Assembly (NCBI RefSeq): GCF_004854025.1
Contig: NZ_STGM01000005.1
Span: 209,260-273,259, forward strand
Origin: Microbacterium hydrothermale
Lineage (GTDB): Bacteria; Actinomycetota; Actinomycetes; Actinomycetales; Microbacteriaceae
Length of the DNA: 64,000 nucleotides
Direction of reading: 5' to 3'
Made by a program: the position numbers and the translations under genes. Under the pieces are notes generated by a model. It made no database searches. It was not told where the DNA came from and saw only the letters and a program-made list of their open reading frames with translations. Shown here piece by piece: positions 41,662-49,728 of the stretch (position 1 is its first letter; each line of letters starts with the position of its first letter).

Positions 41662-42047
41662 CAGGCCTCGAGCACGGCCCATCCGCGCGGGGGCAGTTCG
41701 ACCCGCGATCCGGCGGCCGTCTCTGCGGCGCGCGACGCACCCTCGTCCCAGTTGTGGTGGGTGTCGGCGCCGCGCACCGGCCAGAAGTGGGACATGCACC
41801 GGCCATGAGTGGGACGAGGGGGATGCTCAGGCCTCGAGCACGGCCCATCCGCGCGGGGGCAGTTCGACCCGCGATCCGGCGGCCGTCTCTGCGGCGCGCG
41901 ACGCACCCTTGTCCCAGTTGTGGTGGGTGTCGGCGCCGCGCACCGGCCAGAAGTGGGACATGCACCGGCCATGAGTGGGACGAGGGGGATGCTCAGGCCT
42001 CGAGCACGGCCCACCCGCGCGGGGGCAGCTCGACCCGCGATCCGGCG
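41662..42047. repeat. 166-bp tandem repeat, two full copies and a partial third
   Basis: Copy 1 is 41662-41827 and copy 2 is 41828-41993, identical except for C41744 to T41910. Copy 3 (41994-42047) covers only the last codons of the glycosidase gene and differs at two silent positions. Each full copy holds the 3' end of a glycosidase reading frame on the minus strand (ending SRVELPPRGWAVLEA) with its stop, plus about 105 bp of intergenic DNA. That DNA contains an 11-bp inverted repeat (CCCTCGTCCCA 41740-41750, TGGGACGAGGG 41810-41820 in copy 1). It fills the 383-nt space between the response-regulator and glycosidase genes. Confidence 0.92.
41828..41905 (-). pseudogene. Duplicated 3' fragment of a GH13 glycosidase gene
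   Basis: On the minus strand this stretch still reads SRAAETAAGSRVELPPRGWAVLEA and stop, in the frame of the intact gene at 41993-43276, but has no start. A near-identical fragment lies in copy 1 (41662-41739). The residues before SRVEL (AAETAAG) differ from the resident gene (TGDGTLAG), so the fragment probably came from another glycosidase gene or an older allele. Confidence 0.6.
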
Positions 42048-43276
42048 AGCGTCCCGTCACCCGTGACGACCGCGCGGGCGTCGGCGGCCGGCAGCGACAC
42101 CGGATCGTCGCCGAGGTTCAGGGCCACCACCACGGCGTCGTCGCCGGTCGCCGTCCGCAGCACGGCCGCGGTGTTCGCGAGGTCGACCACGTCGGTGTGC
42201 GCGCGCCAGAGCCAGGGCTTGCGGCGTCGCAGCGCGATGAGCGCCCGGTGCGCCGCGAGGATGCGGTCGTCGGCGTCGACCTCTCCGGGGCCGGCGGGGA
42301 ACTCCGGTCGCACCGCGTCGTCGCCGCCGAGGCGTTCTTCCTTCACGGCCGTCCATCCGAACTCGTCGCCCGCGTAGACCGAGGGGGTCCCCGCCACCGT
42401 GAACAGCACGGCCAGCGCGTGCGGAACGAGGTCGGCGCCCACGGCCGAGGCGATGCGGGTGACGTCGTGATTGCCCACGAAGGTCTGCGGCACGAAGACG
42501 CGCAGCAGCTCGTCGTGCCGCTCCACGGCGTGCGCGAGTTCGAACAGGTTGCCGTCGGCGAGACCGTGCCAGATCCCCTGCCACAGCTCGTACTGCGTGA
42601 GCGCGTCCATCGTCGATTCGTGCACGATCAGCGCCGCGTCGCCGTGGATCACCTCGCCGAGGAACCACGCGTCCGGGAAACGTTCGCGCACCCGGGGCAG
42701 CACCTCGGCCCAGAAGGCGTGGGGCACCGCGTAGGCGGCATCCAGTCTCCACCCGTCGATCCCGCGCTCGAGCCAGTGGCACATCACCTCGACCACCAGG
42801 TCGACGACGGCGGGGGAGGAGTGGTCGAGAGCGACGAGGGCGTCGTGCCCCTCGAACACGTCGGCCTCGAACCGGCCGTCGACCCACCGCCCGCGGAACA
42901 GGCTCGGGCCGTGCTCGGTCTGGTCGCGGAACGCCGGGTGCGCCCGCCCGACGTGGTTGAAGACCCCGTCGAGGAGGACCCGGATGCCGCGCTCCCGCGC
43001 CGCGGACACGAGACGTTCGAAGTCGGCGTCGTCCCCCAGCCGCGGGTCGATGCGGAAATGGTCGACCGTGTCGTACCCGTGCGTCTCGGCCGCGAACACC
43101 GGTCCGAGCAGCAGGCCGTTCAGGCCCAGCTCGATGAGGTGGTCCAGCCACGGCTCGAGCCGGTCCAGCCGGTGCACCGGCGCGGCATCCGGATCGACGC
43201 CGTCGCGGATGGGCGCGCCGACGAATCCCAGCGGATAGACGTGCCACCACATGACGTGTTCGGGCCATTCGGGCAT
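41993..43276 (-). CDS. GH13 alpha-glucan-active glycoside hydrolase
   Basis: A 427-residue alpha-amylase-family enzyme without a signal peptide, so cytosolic. The four conserved regions are visible: LLDGVFNHVG near residue 100, GWRLDAAYAVP near 173 (nucleophile Asp), FLGEVIHGD near 205 (acid/base Glu) and FVGNHDVTRI near 265 (third Asp). The C-terminal domain is small. It resembles intracellular oligosaccharide hydrolases. TAACGT (43288-43283) lies 6 nt before the ATG with no ribosome site, suggesting a leaderless message from an internal promoter as well as read-through from the ROK gene. Its last 54 bases are the third copy of the adjacent repeat. Confidence 0.87.
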   Translation of the reverse strand: MPEWPEHVMWWHVYPLGFVGAPIRDGVDPDAAPVHRLDRLEPWLDHLIELGLNGLLLGPVFAAETHGYDTVDHFRIDPRLGDDADFERLVSAARERGIRVLLDGVFNHVGRAHPAFRDQTEHGPSLFRGRWVDGRFEADVFEGHDALVALDHSSPAVVDLVVEVMCHWLERGIDGWRLDAAYAVPHAFWAEVLPRVRERFPDAWFLGEVIHGDAALIVHESTMDALTQYELWQGIWHGLADGNLFELAHAVERHDELLRVFVPQTFVGNHDVTRIASAVGADLVPHALAVLFTVAGTPSVYAGDEFGWTAVKEERLGGDDAVRPEFPAGPGEVDADDRILAAHRALIALRRRKPWLWRAHTDVVDLANTAAVLRTATGDDAVVVALNLGDDPVSLPAADARAVVTGDGTLAGSRVELPPRGWAVLEA

Positions 43277-43347
43277 GAGCCGACGTTATCGGGGGGTGGG
43301 TGGTTGCGGAGCGGGGTTGCGGTGCGGGTCGGCGCGGTCGAGGGCGG

Positions 43348-44577
43348 TCACGCCCGCGCGCGCTCTTCGGGGTGGGCGAAGGCGGCGAGGTCGAGGGCGC
43401 TCGCGCGGGCCGCGTCGACGGCCGCGGCGACGGCACCGATCGAGACGATGTCGGCGCCGAGGGGGGATGCCACGATGTCGGGCGCCGGAAGGTCGAGGGC
43501 GCGGGGGAGGGCGGCGCGGGCCGCCGCGATGATGGGTGCCGCACCGGCGGCGATCGCCCCCGAGACGACGACCGTGCGCACGTCGAAAAGGCTGCCGAAG
43601 GTCGCGGCGACGACGGACAGGGCTCCCCCCACCTCGCGCGCGACCTCGAGGGCGCCCTCGTCGCCGCGATCGGCGAGATCGAGCACGGTCTTGGCGTCGA
43701 GGGTGGCGGGGTCCATCGCCGCGAGCGCGGAGGCGGCGGGCAGGCGTCCGGAGGCGATCGCGGCGCGGGCCGCGTCGACGCAGCGGGGCGCCAGCCCCTC
43801 GGCGCTTCCGACGCCGGTGACGCGGTCGAAGGCGACGGTCTCGCCCGCTCCCCCGTGGGCTCCGCGCAGCAACCGGCCGTCGACCCAGATCCCGGCGCCG
43901 AACCGCTCGCCGGCGAGAAGGGCGATGAAGTCCTCGACGCCCACCGCGGCGCCGCGGGCCTGCTCGGCGACGGCGGCGAGCGAGGCGTCGTTCTCGACGC
44001 GGACCACGGGGGCCCAGTCGGCGAAGGTGTCGATGAACCCCGGGTTCATGCGCTCCCAGAAGCCGTCGTGGTGCACGGGCGATCTGCCCGATCGGTCGAC
44101 CGGTGCGGGGACGCCGACGCAGAGGGCGGCGATGTCGGAGCGGTCGCGGTGTGCGCGGGTCAGGGCGGCCGCGACCGTCGCCTCGGCCGCGCGCCGACGG
44201 CGGGCGGGGGAGTCCTGCTCGGGGTCCACCGCGAGTCGGGAGCTGCCCAGGGTGCGTCCGCGCAGGTCGGCGACCGTGGCGGTCAGGTGGCCGCGGCCCG
44301 CGTCGACGCCGACGACGACCGCCGCCTCGGGGCGGAACGCGAAGCGGCGCGCGGGGCGGCCCTTGGAGTATTCGCCGACGGTGCGGGCGTTCGGCATCTC
44401 GGCGAGCAGGCCGCGGGCGACGAGCTCGTCGAGCACGTCGATCGTCGTGGAGCGGGTGAGCCCGACCGTCGCCATCACGTCGCTGGCGGTGAATGCGTCC
44501 GCGTCCCAGGCGTGGGCCAGAACGGTCTCGAGGCTGCGCCGACGCAGGGAGGCCGCGGCCGACATGGCATCCGTCAT
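43348..44577 (-). CDS. ROK-family transcriptional repressor
   Basis: A 409-residue NagC/XylR-type ROK regulator. An N-terminal winged helix covers residues 1-75 (FTASDVMATVGLTRSTTIDVLDELVARGLLAEM). The ROK sugar-kinase-like domain has VVGVDAGRGHLTATVADLRG near 88, IAALCVGVPAPVD near 148, and ENDASLAAVAEQARG near 195. The usual ROK zinc-binding cysteine cluster is absent, though histidines and single cysteines (PRCVDAA) remain. ATG at 44577, with an alternative in-frame ATG at 44565. Divergent from the sugar importer, with a perfect palindrome between them that is its likely operator; the ligand is probably a glucoside or its phosphate. Confidence 0.87.
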   Translation of the reverse strand: MTDAMSAAASLRRRSLETVLAHAWDADAFTASDVMATVGLTRSTTIDVLDELVARGLLAEMPNARTVGEYSKGRPARRFAFRPEAAVVVGVDAGRGHLTATVADLRGRTLGSSRLAVDPEQDSPARRRRAAEATVAAALTRAHRDRSDIAALCVGVPAPVDRSGRSPVHHDGFWERMNPGFIDTFADWAPVVRVENDASLAAVAEQARGAAVGVEDFIALLAGERFGAGIWVDGRLLRGAHGGAGETVAFDRVTGVGSAEGLAPRCVDAARAAIASGRLPAASALAAMDPATLDAKTVLDLADRGDEGALEVAREVGGALSVVAATFGSLFDVRTVVVSGAIAAGAAPIIAAARAALPRALDLPAPDIVASPLGADIVSIGAVAAAVDAARASALDLAAFAHPEERARA

Positions 44578-44583
44578 CAGATC

Positions 44584-44612
44584 TTGACCCCCTTCGCGTC
44601 CGATGCAATACT
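44584..44612 (+). promoter_or_regulatory. Promoter of the ROK-linked sugar importer
   Basis: TTGACC (44584-44589), a 17-nt spacer and AATACT (44607-44612) form a plausible vegetative promoter. Start of transcription would be near 44619, leaving a leader of about 70 nt that includes the operator palindrome and a GGAGG ribosome site. Confidence 0.55.
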
Positions 44613-44634
44613 GCCCTCACCAAGTTGATTTGGC

Positions 44635-44648
44635 GAGTAAATTTACTC
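44635..44648. promoter_or_regulatory. Probable ROK operator
   Basis: GAGTAAATTTACTC is a perfect 14-bp palindrome, very AT-rich for this genome, between the divergent ROK and importer genes and just downstream of the predicted importer promoter. This is the position and base composition expected of a NagC/XylR-type site. Confidence 0.7.
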
Positions 44649-44688
44649 AATGACACAACACATTCGCAGTGCGGCGAGGAGGACACGA

Positions 44689-46002
44689 GTGTCGACGAAG
44701 ACGAGAGCGGTGCGGCGGTGGGTCGCGGCGGCCGCGGTGGGGATGTTGGGGGCGGGTCTGCTCGCCGGGTGCTCCGCCGACGGGCGCGAGACCATCCGCT
44801 TCACCTTCAGCAAGCGCGAGGCGCTGTCGTTCATGAACGACGTGGTCGCCCGGTACAACGCCTCGCAGGACAAGGTGCGCGTCGAGATGGACGCCTCGGG
44901 CGTCGACGTGGTCTCGGCCAGCTTCGTGCGCGGCAACCCGCCCGACATCATGCTCGCCAACTACAACTACGAGGTCGCCCGTTTCGTGCAGCGGTGCGCG
45001 CTCAGCGACCTCTCCGACACGACGGCGGCGAGCACCGTCCGCGACGACCTGCAGCCGCTGATGAACCAGTACGGCTCGTGCGAGGGGCGCACGAGCGCCC
45101 TGCCGTACTCGGTGATGGCGGCATCCGTCATCTACAACAAGCAGATCTTCGAGCAGCTGGGGCTCTCGGTCCCCACCACGTGGGACGAGCTCCTCCAGGT
45201 GTCCGACACGCTGAAGCAGAACGGCATCACGCCCTTCTACGGAACCTTCAAGGACGACTGGACCGTGGCGCAGGGCTGGTACGACTACTCCGTCGGCGGG
45301 TCGATCGACGTCATCGACTTCTTCGACGCCCTCGCCGCCGAGGGCGACCAGGTGGGTCCGGACTCGACGGTGTCGTTCGCCAAGGACTTCACCGAGCCGA
45401 TGGACCGCATGCTCGAGCTCGCCCGCGACTACACGAACGCGGATGCCGAGAGCCGGGCCTACGGCGACGGCAACCTCGCCTTCGCCCAGGGGCAGGCGGC
45501 GATGTACCTGCAGGGACCGTGGGCGCTCGGCGAGATCGCCAAGACCTCGCCCGACCTTCCCGTGGGCACCTTCCCGCTGCCGATGACCGACGACCCCGCC
45601 GACCTCAAGGTGCGCGTGAACATGGACCTCGCGGCCATCATCCCCGAGGCGTCCCGGCACAAGGATGCCGCGCGCGACTTCCTCGAGTACCTCTACCAGC
45701 CCGAGATCATCGAGGCCTACAACGAGTCGCAGCTGGGCTTCGCGCCGACCAAGGACGCCCCCTCGCCCAGCGACCCGCGCGTGGCCGGGATGATCCCCTA
45801 CTACGACGAAGGGCGCATCTACCAGGGCGCCTCCGTGCTGGTGCCCAAGACCATTCCCACCTTCAACTACGCGCAGGCGATGATCTTCGGTGCCTCTCCG
45901 CAGAGCACGCTGCGCACCATGGACGAGGACTGGTCGCGCCTGGCGTTCCGTCAGCCGCCGGCCTCGACCGACGATGCCGCTGGCGAGGAGGCCGCGCGAT
46001 GA
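44689..46002 (+). CDS. Sugar ABC transporter substrate-binding lipoprotein (MalE/MsmE type)
   Basis: A 437-residue family 1 solute-binding protein. The start is set at GTG 44689, preceded by GAGGAGGACACGA. An in-frame ATG at 44650 has no ribosome site and directly abuts the operator palindrome. The signal peptide runs to the lipobox LAGC (lipidated Cys near 32). Body motifs include FTFSKREALSFMNDVVARYN, YGDGNLAFAQGQAAMYLQGPWALGEI near 270 and VPKTIPTFNY. Followed by two permeases and a GH13 alpha-glucosidase, so the ligand is probably an alpha-glucoside or maltooligosaccharide. Confidence 0.88.
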   Translation: MSTKTRAVRRWVAAAAVGMLGAGLLAGCSADGRETIRFTFSKREALSFMNDVVARYNASQDKVRVEMDASGVDVVSASFVRGNPPDIMLANYNYEVARFVQRCALSDLSDTTAASTVRDDLQPLMNQYGSCEGRTSALPYSVMAASVIYNKQIFEQLGLSVPTTWDELLQVSDTLKQNGITPFYGTFKDDWTVAQGWYDYSVGGSIDVIDFFDALAAEGDQVGPDSTVSFAKDFTEPMDRMLELARDYTNADAESRAYGDGNLAFAQGQAAMYLQGPWALGEIAKTSPDLPVGTFPLPMTDDPADLKVRVNMDLAAIIPEASRHKDAARDFLEYLYQPEIIEAYNESQLGFAPTKDAPSPSDPRVAGMIPYYDEGRIYQGASVLVPKTIPTFNYAQAMIFGASPQSTLRTMDEDWSRLAFRQPPASTDDAAGEEAAR

Positions 46003-46913
46003 CCACCACCACGACGATCGTCACCGGAGGGAAGGCGACCGCGCGTCGCAGCACCCGCCGCGTCGAGCCGATCTACTACCTGTTCCTGCTCCCCACGCTC
46101 GCCCTGTTCACCCTCGCGATCACGATCCCCGGGATGATCGGCATCTTCTTCAGCTTCACCGACTCGATCGGGCTGGGGGAGTGGAGCTTCACGGGGCTCA
46201 CCAACTACATCGCCATCTTCAGCGACCCCGCGATCCTCCAGGCCTACCTGTTCACGTTCGGCTTCTCGGTCGCGACCGTGATCGTCGTCAACATCGCGGC
46301 CTTCCTGCTCGCGGTGGGCCTGACGGCGCGGATCCGCTTCACCAGGGCGCTGCGGACGGTCTTCGTCATCCCGATGGTGATCTCGGGCATCATCATCGCC
46401 TACGTCTTCAACTTCCTCTTCAGCAACTCGGTGCCCGAGGCGGGAGCCGCCCTCGGCATCCCGTGGCTCGAGACGAGCCTGCTGGCAAACCCCGACCTCG
46501 CGTGGGTGGCGATCGTGATCGTCACCGCCTGGCAGGCGATCCCGGGCACGCTCCTGATCTACATCGCGGGGCTTCTCTCGGTCCCGGGCGACGTGTACGA
46601 GGCCGCGGGACTCGACGGTGCCAGCAAGACGCAGCAGCTGCTGCGCATCACGCTGCCGCTGGTGGCCGGATACGTCGTGATCAACGTCATCCTCGGATTC
46701 AAGGGCTTCCTGAACGCCTACGACATCATCGTGGGCCTCACCGGAGGAGGCCCCGGCACCGCGACCCGCAGCGTCGCGATGTCGATCATCCTCGGATTCA
46801 ACGGAGGCGACTACGCCTACCAGATGGCCAACGCCGCGCTCTTCTTCGTCGTCGCCGTCGTCATCTCGCTGCTGCAGCTCTCGGTGACCCGCGGAAGGAA
46901 CACCCTGTCATGA
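45999..46913 (+). CDS. Sugar ABC transporter permease (MalF/MsmF type)
   Basis: A 304-residue six-helix permease. The first helix is LFLLPTLALFTLAITIPGMIGIFFSFTDSI near residue 28-58. The EAA loop is VYEAAGLDGASKTQQLLRITLPLVAG near 205, which contacts the ATPase; GGGPGTATRSVAM near 250 is the family periplasmic-side motif. ATGA overlap with the binding-protein gene and with the next permease. No ATPase gene follows, implying a shared MsmK-like ATPase. Confidence 0.9.
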   Translation: MTTTTTIVTGGKATARRSTRRVEPIYYLFLLPTLALFTLAITIPGMIGIFFSFTDSIGLGEWSFTGLTNYIAIFSDPAILQAYLFTFGFSVATVIVVNIAAFLLAVGLTARIRFTRALRTVFVIPMVISGIIIAYVFNFLFSNSVPEAGAALGIPWLETSLLANPDLAWVAIVIVTAWQAIPGTLLIYIAGLLSVPGDVYEAAGLDGASKTQQLLRITLPLVAGYVVINVILGFKGFLNAYDIIVGLTGGGPGTATRSVAMSIILGFNGGDYAYQMANAALFFVVAVVISLLQLSVTRGRNTLS

Positions 46914-47851
46914 CCGCTCTCAATCAGCCCGCGCTCGCTTTCGAGCAGGCCGAAGTCCCGATCGCCGCCGGCACCGGGAACGCCAATGGCCCCGCCCCCG
47001 CGCGGCGTCCGCGCTTCCGCCGCGTCGGCGCGGAGAGGGTCAGCTGGTCGACGACGACCGTCCTGGTGCTCTGCTCGCTGACCGTGCTCCTGCCCCTGTA
47101 CGTGACCGTCTCGATGGCGCTGAAGAGCGGCACGCAGGTGGTCGACGGCAACGCGTTCTCGCTCCCGTCGCCGGTGAGCTTCGACGGCTTCGTGCAGGCG
47201 TGGACCCTGACGAAGTTCCCCGTGGGACTCGCGATGTCGCTGCTCGTCACGGCCGGCACTGTCGCGGCGACGATCATCCTCGCCGCGTTCGCGTCGTACG
47301 CGATCGCGCGCAACTGGGACCGCAAGCTCTTCCGCTACTCGTTCTTCTATTTGCTCGCGGCGATGTTCATCCCCTTCCCGGTGATCGCGCTCCCGCAGAT
47401 CCAGCTGACGGGGCGCCTCGGGCTCGACAACCCGGCGGGAGTGATCATCCTCGCCACGATGTTCCAGCTCAGCTTCAGCGTGCTGCTGTTCACGGCGTTC
47501 CTGCGCTCCATCCCGCTCGAGCTCGAAGAGAGCGCCCGCATCGACGGGGCGACGACGTGGCAGACCTTCTGGCGGCTGATCTTCCCCCTGCTCGCGCCGA
47601 TGAGCGCGACGGTCGGCATCTTCGCCTTCCTGTACGCGTGGAACGACTTCATGATGCCCTCGCTCATCATCAGCGACCCGGCGCTGCAGACGCTCCCCGT
47701 CCGTCAGAACCTGTTCCAGACGCAGTTCAGCAACAACTACAACGTCGCCTTCGCCTCGTACCTCATGGCCATGGCCCCCGCGATCGTCGCCTACCTGTTC
47801 ACCCAGCGCTGGGTGATGGCGGGCGTCACGCAGGGCGCCGTCAAGGGCTGA
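46910..47851 (+). CDS. Sugar ABC transporter permease (MalG/MsmG type)
   Basis: A 313-residue permease with a 40-residue polar N-terminal tail before the first helix (TTTVLVLCSLTVLLPLYVTVSMALKSG). The EAA loop is LEESARIDGATTWQTFWRLIFPLLAPMSAT near residue 203, and the end GVTQGAVKG is typical of MalG-type permeases. Partner of the preceding permease. The gene is followed after 31 nt by the GH13 gene, which has its own AAAGGA ribosome site, so sugar uptake and hydrolysis are co-expressed. Confidence 0.9.
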   Translation: MTALNQPALAFEQAEVPIAAGTGNANGPAPARRPRFRRVGAERVSWSTTTVLVLCSLTVLLPLYVTVSMALKSGTQVVDGNAFSLPSPVSFDGFVQAWTLTKFPVGLAMSLLVTAGTVAATIILAAFASYAIARNWDRKLFRYSFFYLLAAMFIPFPVIALPQIQLTGRLGLDNPAGVIILATMFQLSFSVLLFTAFLRSIPLELEESARIDGATTWQTFWRLIFPLLAPMSATVGIFAFLYAWNDFMMPSLIISDPALQTLPVRQNLFQTQFSNNYNVAFASYLMAMAPAIVAYLFTQRWVMAGVTQGAVKG

Positions 47852-47882
47852 GCACACCATCCCCTCCCCGAAAGGACCCTCC

Positions 47883-49565
47883 GTGACCATCGCCGCACCC
47901 TCCGTGCACGCCCGCGAACTCTCCGACGCCCCCGACTGGTGGCGCCAGGCCGTGGTGTACCAGGTCTATCCCCGCAGCTTCGCCGACACGAACGGCGACG
48001 GTCTGGGCGACATCCCCGGCATCACCTCGCGGGTCCCGTACCTCGCCGCATTGGGGGTGGATGCCGTCTGGCTCAGCCCCTTCTACCCCTCCGACCTCGC
48101 CGACGGAGGCTACGACGTCGCCGACTACCGCGACGTCGACCCGCGGCTGGGGACCCTGGCCGACATGGACGAGCTGATCTCGCAGCTGCACGCCCACGGC
48201 ATCCGGGTCGTCGTCGACATCGTGCCGAACCACACCTCCGACAAGCACGCGTGGTTCCAGGAGGCCCTCGCCGCCGGCCGCGGCTCCGCCGCGCGCGAGC
48301 GGTACATCTTCCGCGAGGGCACCGGCCCCGACGGCTCCGAGCCGCCCACGGACTGGGTCTCGGTGTTCGGCGGATCGGCGTGGGAGCGGGTCGCCGACGG
48401 CCAGTGGTACTTCCACAACTTCGACGTGTCGCAGCCCGACCTGAACTGGGCGAACCCCGAGGTGCGCGCCGACTTCCTCACGACGCTGCGGTTCTGGGGC
48501 GACCGCGGGGTGGACGGCTTCCGCGTCGACGTGGCCCACATGCTCACCAAGGACCTCAGCGAGCCGCTGCCCTCGCGGGCCGAGCTCGACGCGATGCCGA
48601 TCGACGGGAACCACCCGCTGATCGACCGCGACGACGTGCAGGAGGTCTATGCCGAGTGGCGCGCGGTCTTCGACGAGTACGACCCGCCGCGCACCGCGGT
48701 CGCCGAGGCGTGGGTGCACCCCTCGCGCGTGCCGCTGTACGCGAGCGCGGCGAGCCTCGGCCAGTCGTTCAACTTCGACCTGCTCGAGGCCGACTTCGAC
48801 GCCGGGCAGTTCCGCCGCATCGTCGCCGACAACCTCGCCCTGGCGGCGGAGTCGGGCTCGTCGACGACGTGGGTGCTGTCGAACCACGACGTCGTGCGCC
48901 ACGCCACCCGCTACGGTCTCCCCGACGCGCAGCGCGGTGCCGACGGGCGCCCCACCCTCAAGCACGGCAACGAGTGGCTGCTCTCGGGCGGCACGGAACC
49001 GGCGCTCGATGCGGAACGGGGCGAGCGTCGTGCCCGCGCCGCCGCGCTCTTCCTGCTCGCGCTGCCGGGCTCGGCATACCTGTACCAGGGCGAGGAGCTC
49101 GGCCTGCACGAGGTCGCCGACATCCCCGACGCCGAACGGCAGGACCCCACGTTCTTCCGCAGCCCGGGCGTCGACCTCGGGCGAGACGGATGCCGCGTGC
49201 CGCTGCCGTGGACCGCGTCGGGCGGGTCGTTCGGTTTCGGTGATGCCGGGGCTCACCTGCCGCAGCCGGACTGGTTCGAGACCTACGCCGCCGACGTCCA
49301 GGACGGCCATCCCGCGTCGACGCTGTCGCTGTACCGCCGGGCCCTCGCGCTCCGGCACGAGCTCCAGACCGCCGAGGAGCTGACCTGGATCGACGGGTCG
49401 AGCGCCGAGGTCGTGGCGTACGAGCGCCCGAACGGCTGGAGCGTCGTGACCAACTTCGGCGCCGAGGCGGTCCCGCTTCCCGCGGGTGAGGTGCTGCTGT
49501 CGAGCCGCGCGCTCGACGACGGCCGGCTCCCCGGCGAGACGACGGTCTGGATGCGACGCGCCTGA
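47883..49565 (+). CDS. GH13 alpha-glucosidase / oligo-1,6-glucosidase
   Basis: A 560-residue cytosolic GH13 enzyme. WWRQAVVYQVYPRSFADTNGDGLGDIPGI (residues 19-47) is the oligo-glucosidase N-terminus with the calcium-type DxNxDGxGD loop. Catalytic regions are VVDIVPNHTS near 103, GFRVDVAHM near 210 (nucleophile), AVAEAWVHP near 273 (acid/base) and VLSNHDVVRH near 335. The C-terminal beta domain ends TTVWMRRA. It hydrolyses imported alpha-glucosides; the bond preference (1,4; 1,6; sucrose or trehalulose) cannot be fixed by eye. GTG start at 47883. A strong terminator follows. Confidence 0.9.
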   Translation: MTIAAPSVHARELSDAPDWWRQAVVYQVYPRSFADTNGDGLGDIPGITSRVPYLAALGVDAVWLSPFYPSDLADGGYDVADYRDVDPRLGTLADMDELISQLHAHGIRVVVDIVPNHTSDKHAWFQEALAAGRGSAARERYIFREGTGPDGSEPPTDWVSVFGGSAWERVADGQWYFHNFDVSQPDLNWANPEVRADFLTTLRFWGDRGVDGFRVDVAHMLTKDLSEPLPSRAELDAMPIDGNHPLIDRDDVQEVYAEWRAVFDEYDPPRTAVAEAWVHPSRVPLYASAASLGQSFNFDLLEADFDAGQFRRIVADNLALAAESGSSTTWVLSNHDVVRHATRYGLPDAQRGADGRPTLKHGNEWLLSGGTEPALDAERGERRARAAALFLLALPGSAYLYQGEELGLHEVADIPDAERQDPTFFRSPGVDLGRDGCRVPLPWTASGGSFGFGDAGAHLPQPDWFETYAADVQDGHPASTLSLYRRALALRHELQTAEELTWIDGSSAEVVAYERPNGWSVVTNFGAEAVPLPAGEVLLSSRALDDGRLPGETTVWMRRA

Positions 49566-49575
49566 CCCGCCGCCC

Positions 49576-49609
49576 GAAAGCCCCGGCGCCCTCGTGCGCC
49601 GGGGCTTTC
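49576..49609. terminator. Strong hairpin terminator
   Basis: GAAAGCCCCGGCGC (49576-49589) pairs perfectly with GCGCCGGGGCTTTC (49596-49609) around CCTCGT. The A-run on one side and T-run on the other make it bidirectional; it ends the GH13 operon and can stop the convergent LacI gene. Confidence 0.88.
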
Positions 49610-49654
49610 GCGCGTCCCGGATGGGCCGTGCACGGCATCCGCCCGCCCCACCGC

Positions 49655-49711
49655 CGAGTGTCCGAAACACCCGGACGGATCCGAAAACGGCCCGGATGTC
49701 GTGGACACTCG
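49655..49711. repeat. Long-loop inverted repeat
   Basis: CGAGTGTCC (49655-49663) is inverted as GGACACTCG (49703-49711) with a 39-nt loop. It lies between the terminator at 49576 and the 3' end of the LacI gene. Layout is like the repeat at 10444-10510: arms about 40 nt apart in a convergent gap. Confidence 0.75.
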
Positions 49712-49728
49712 ACGTCGCACCGCGCGCC

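Noticed and set aside
41662..41993. CRISPR array
   Set aside because: The units are 166 bp, directly adjacent and contain coding sequence; there are no spacers and no cas genes.
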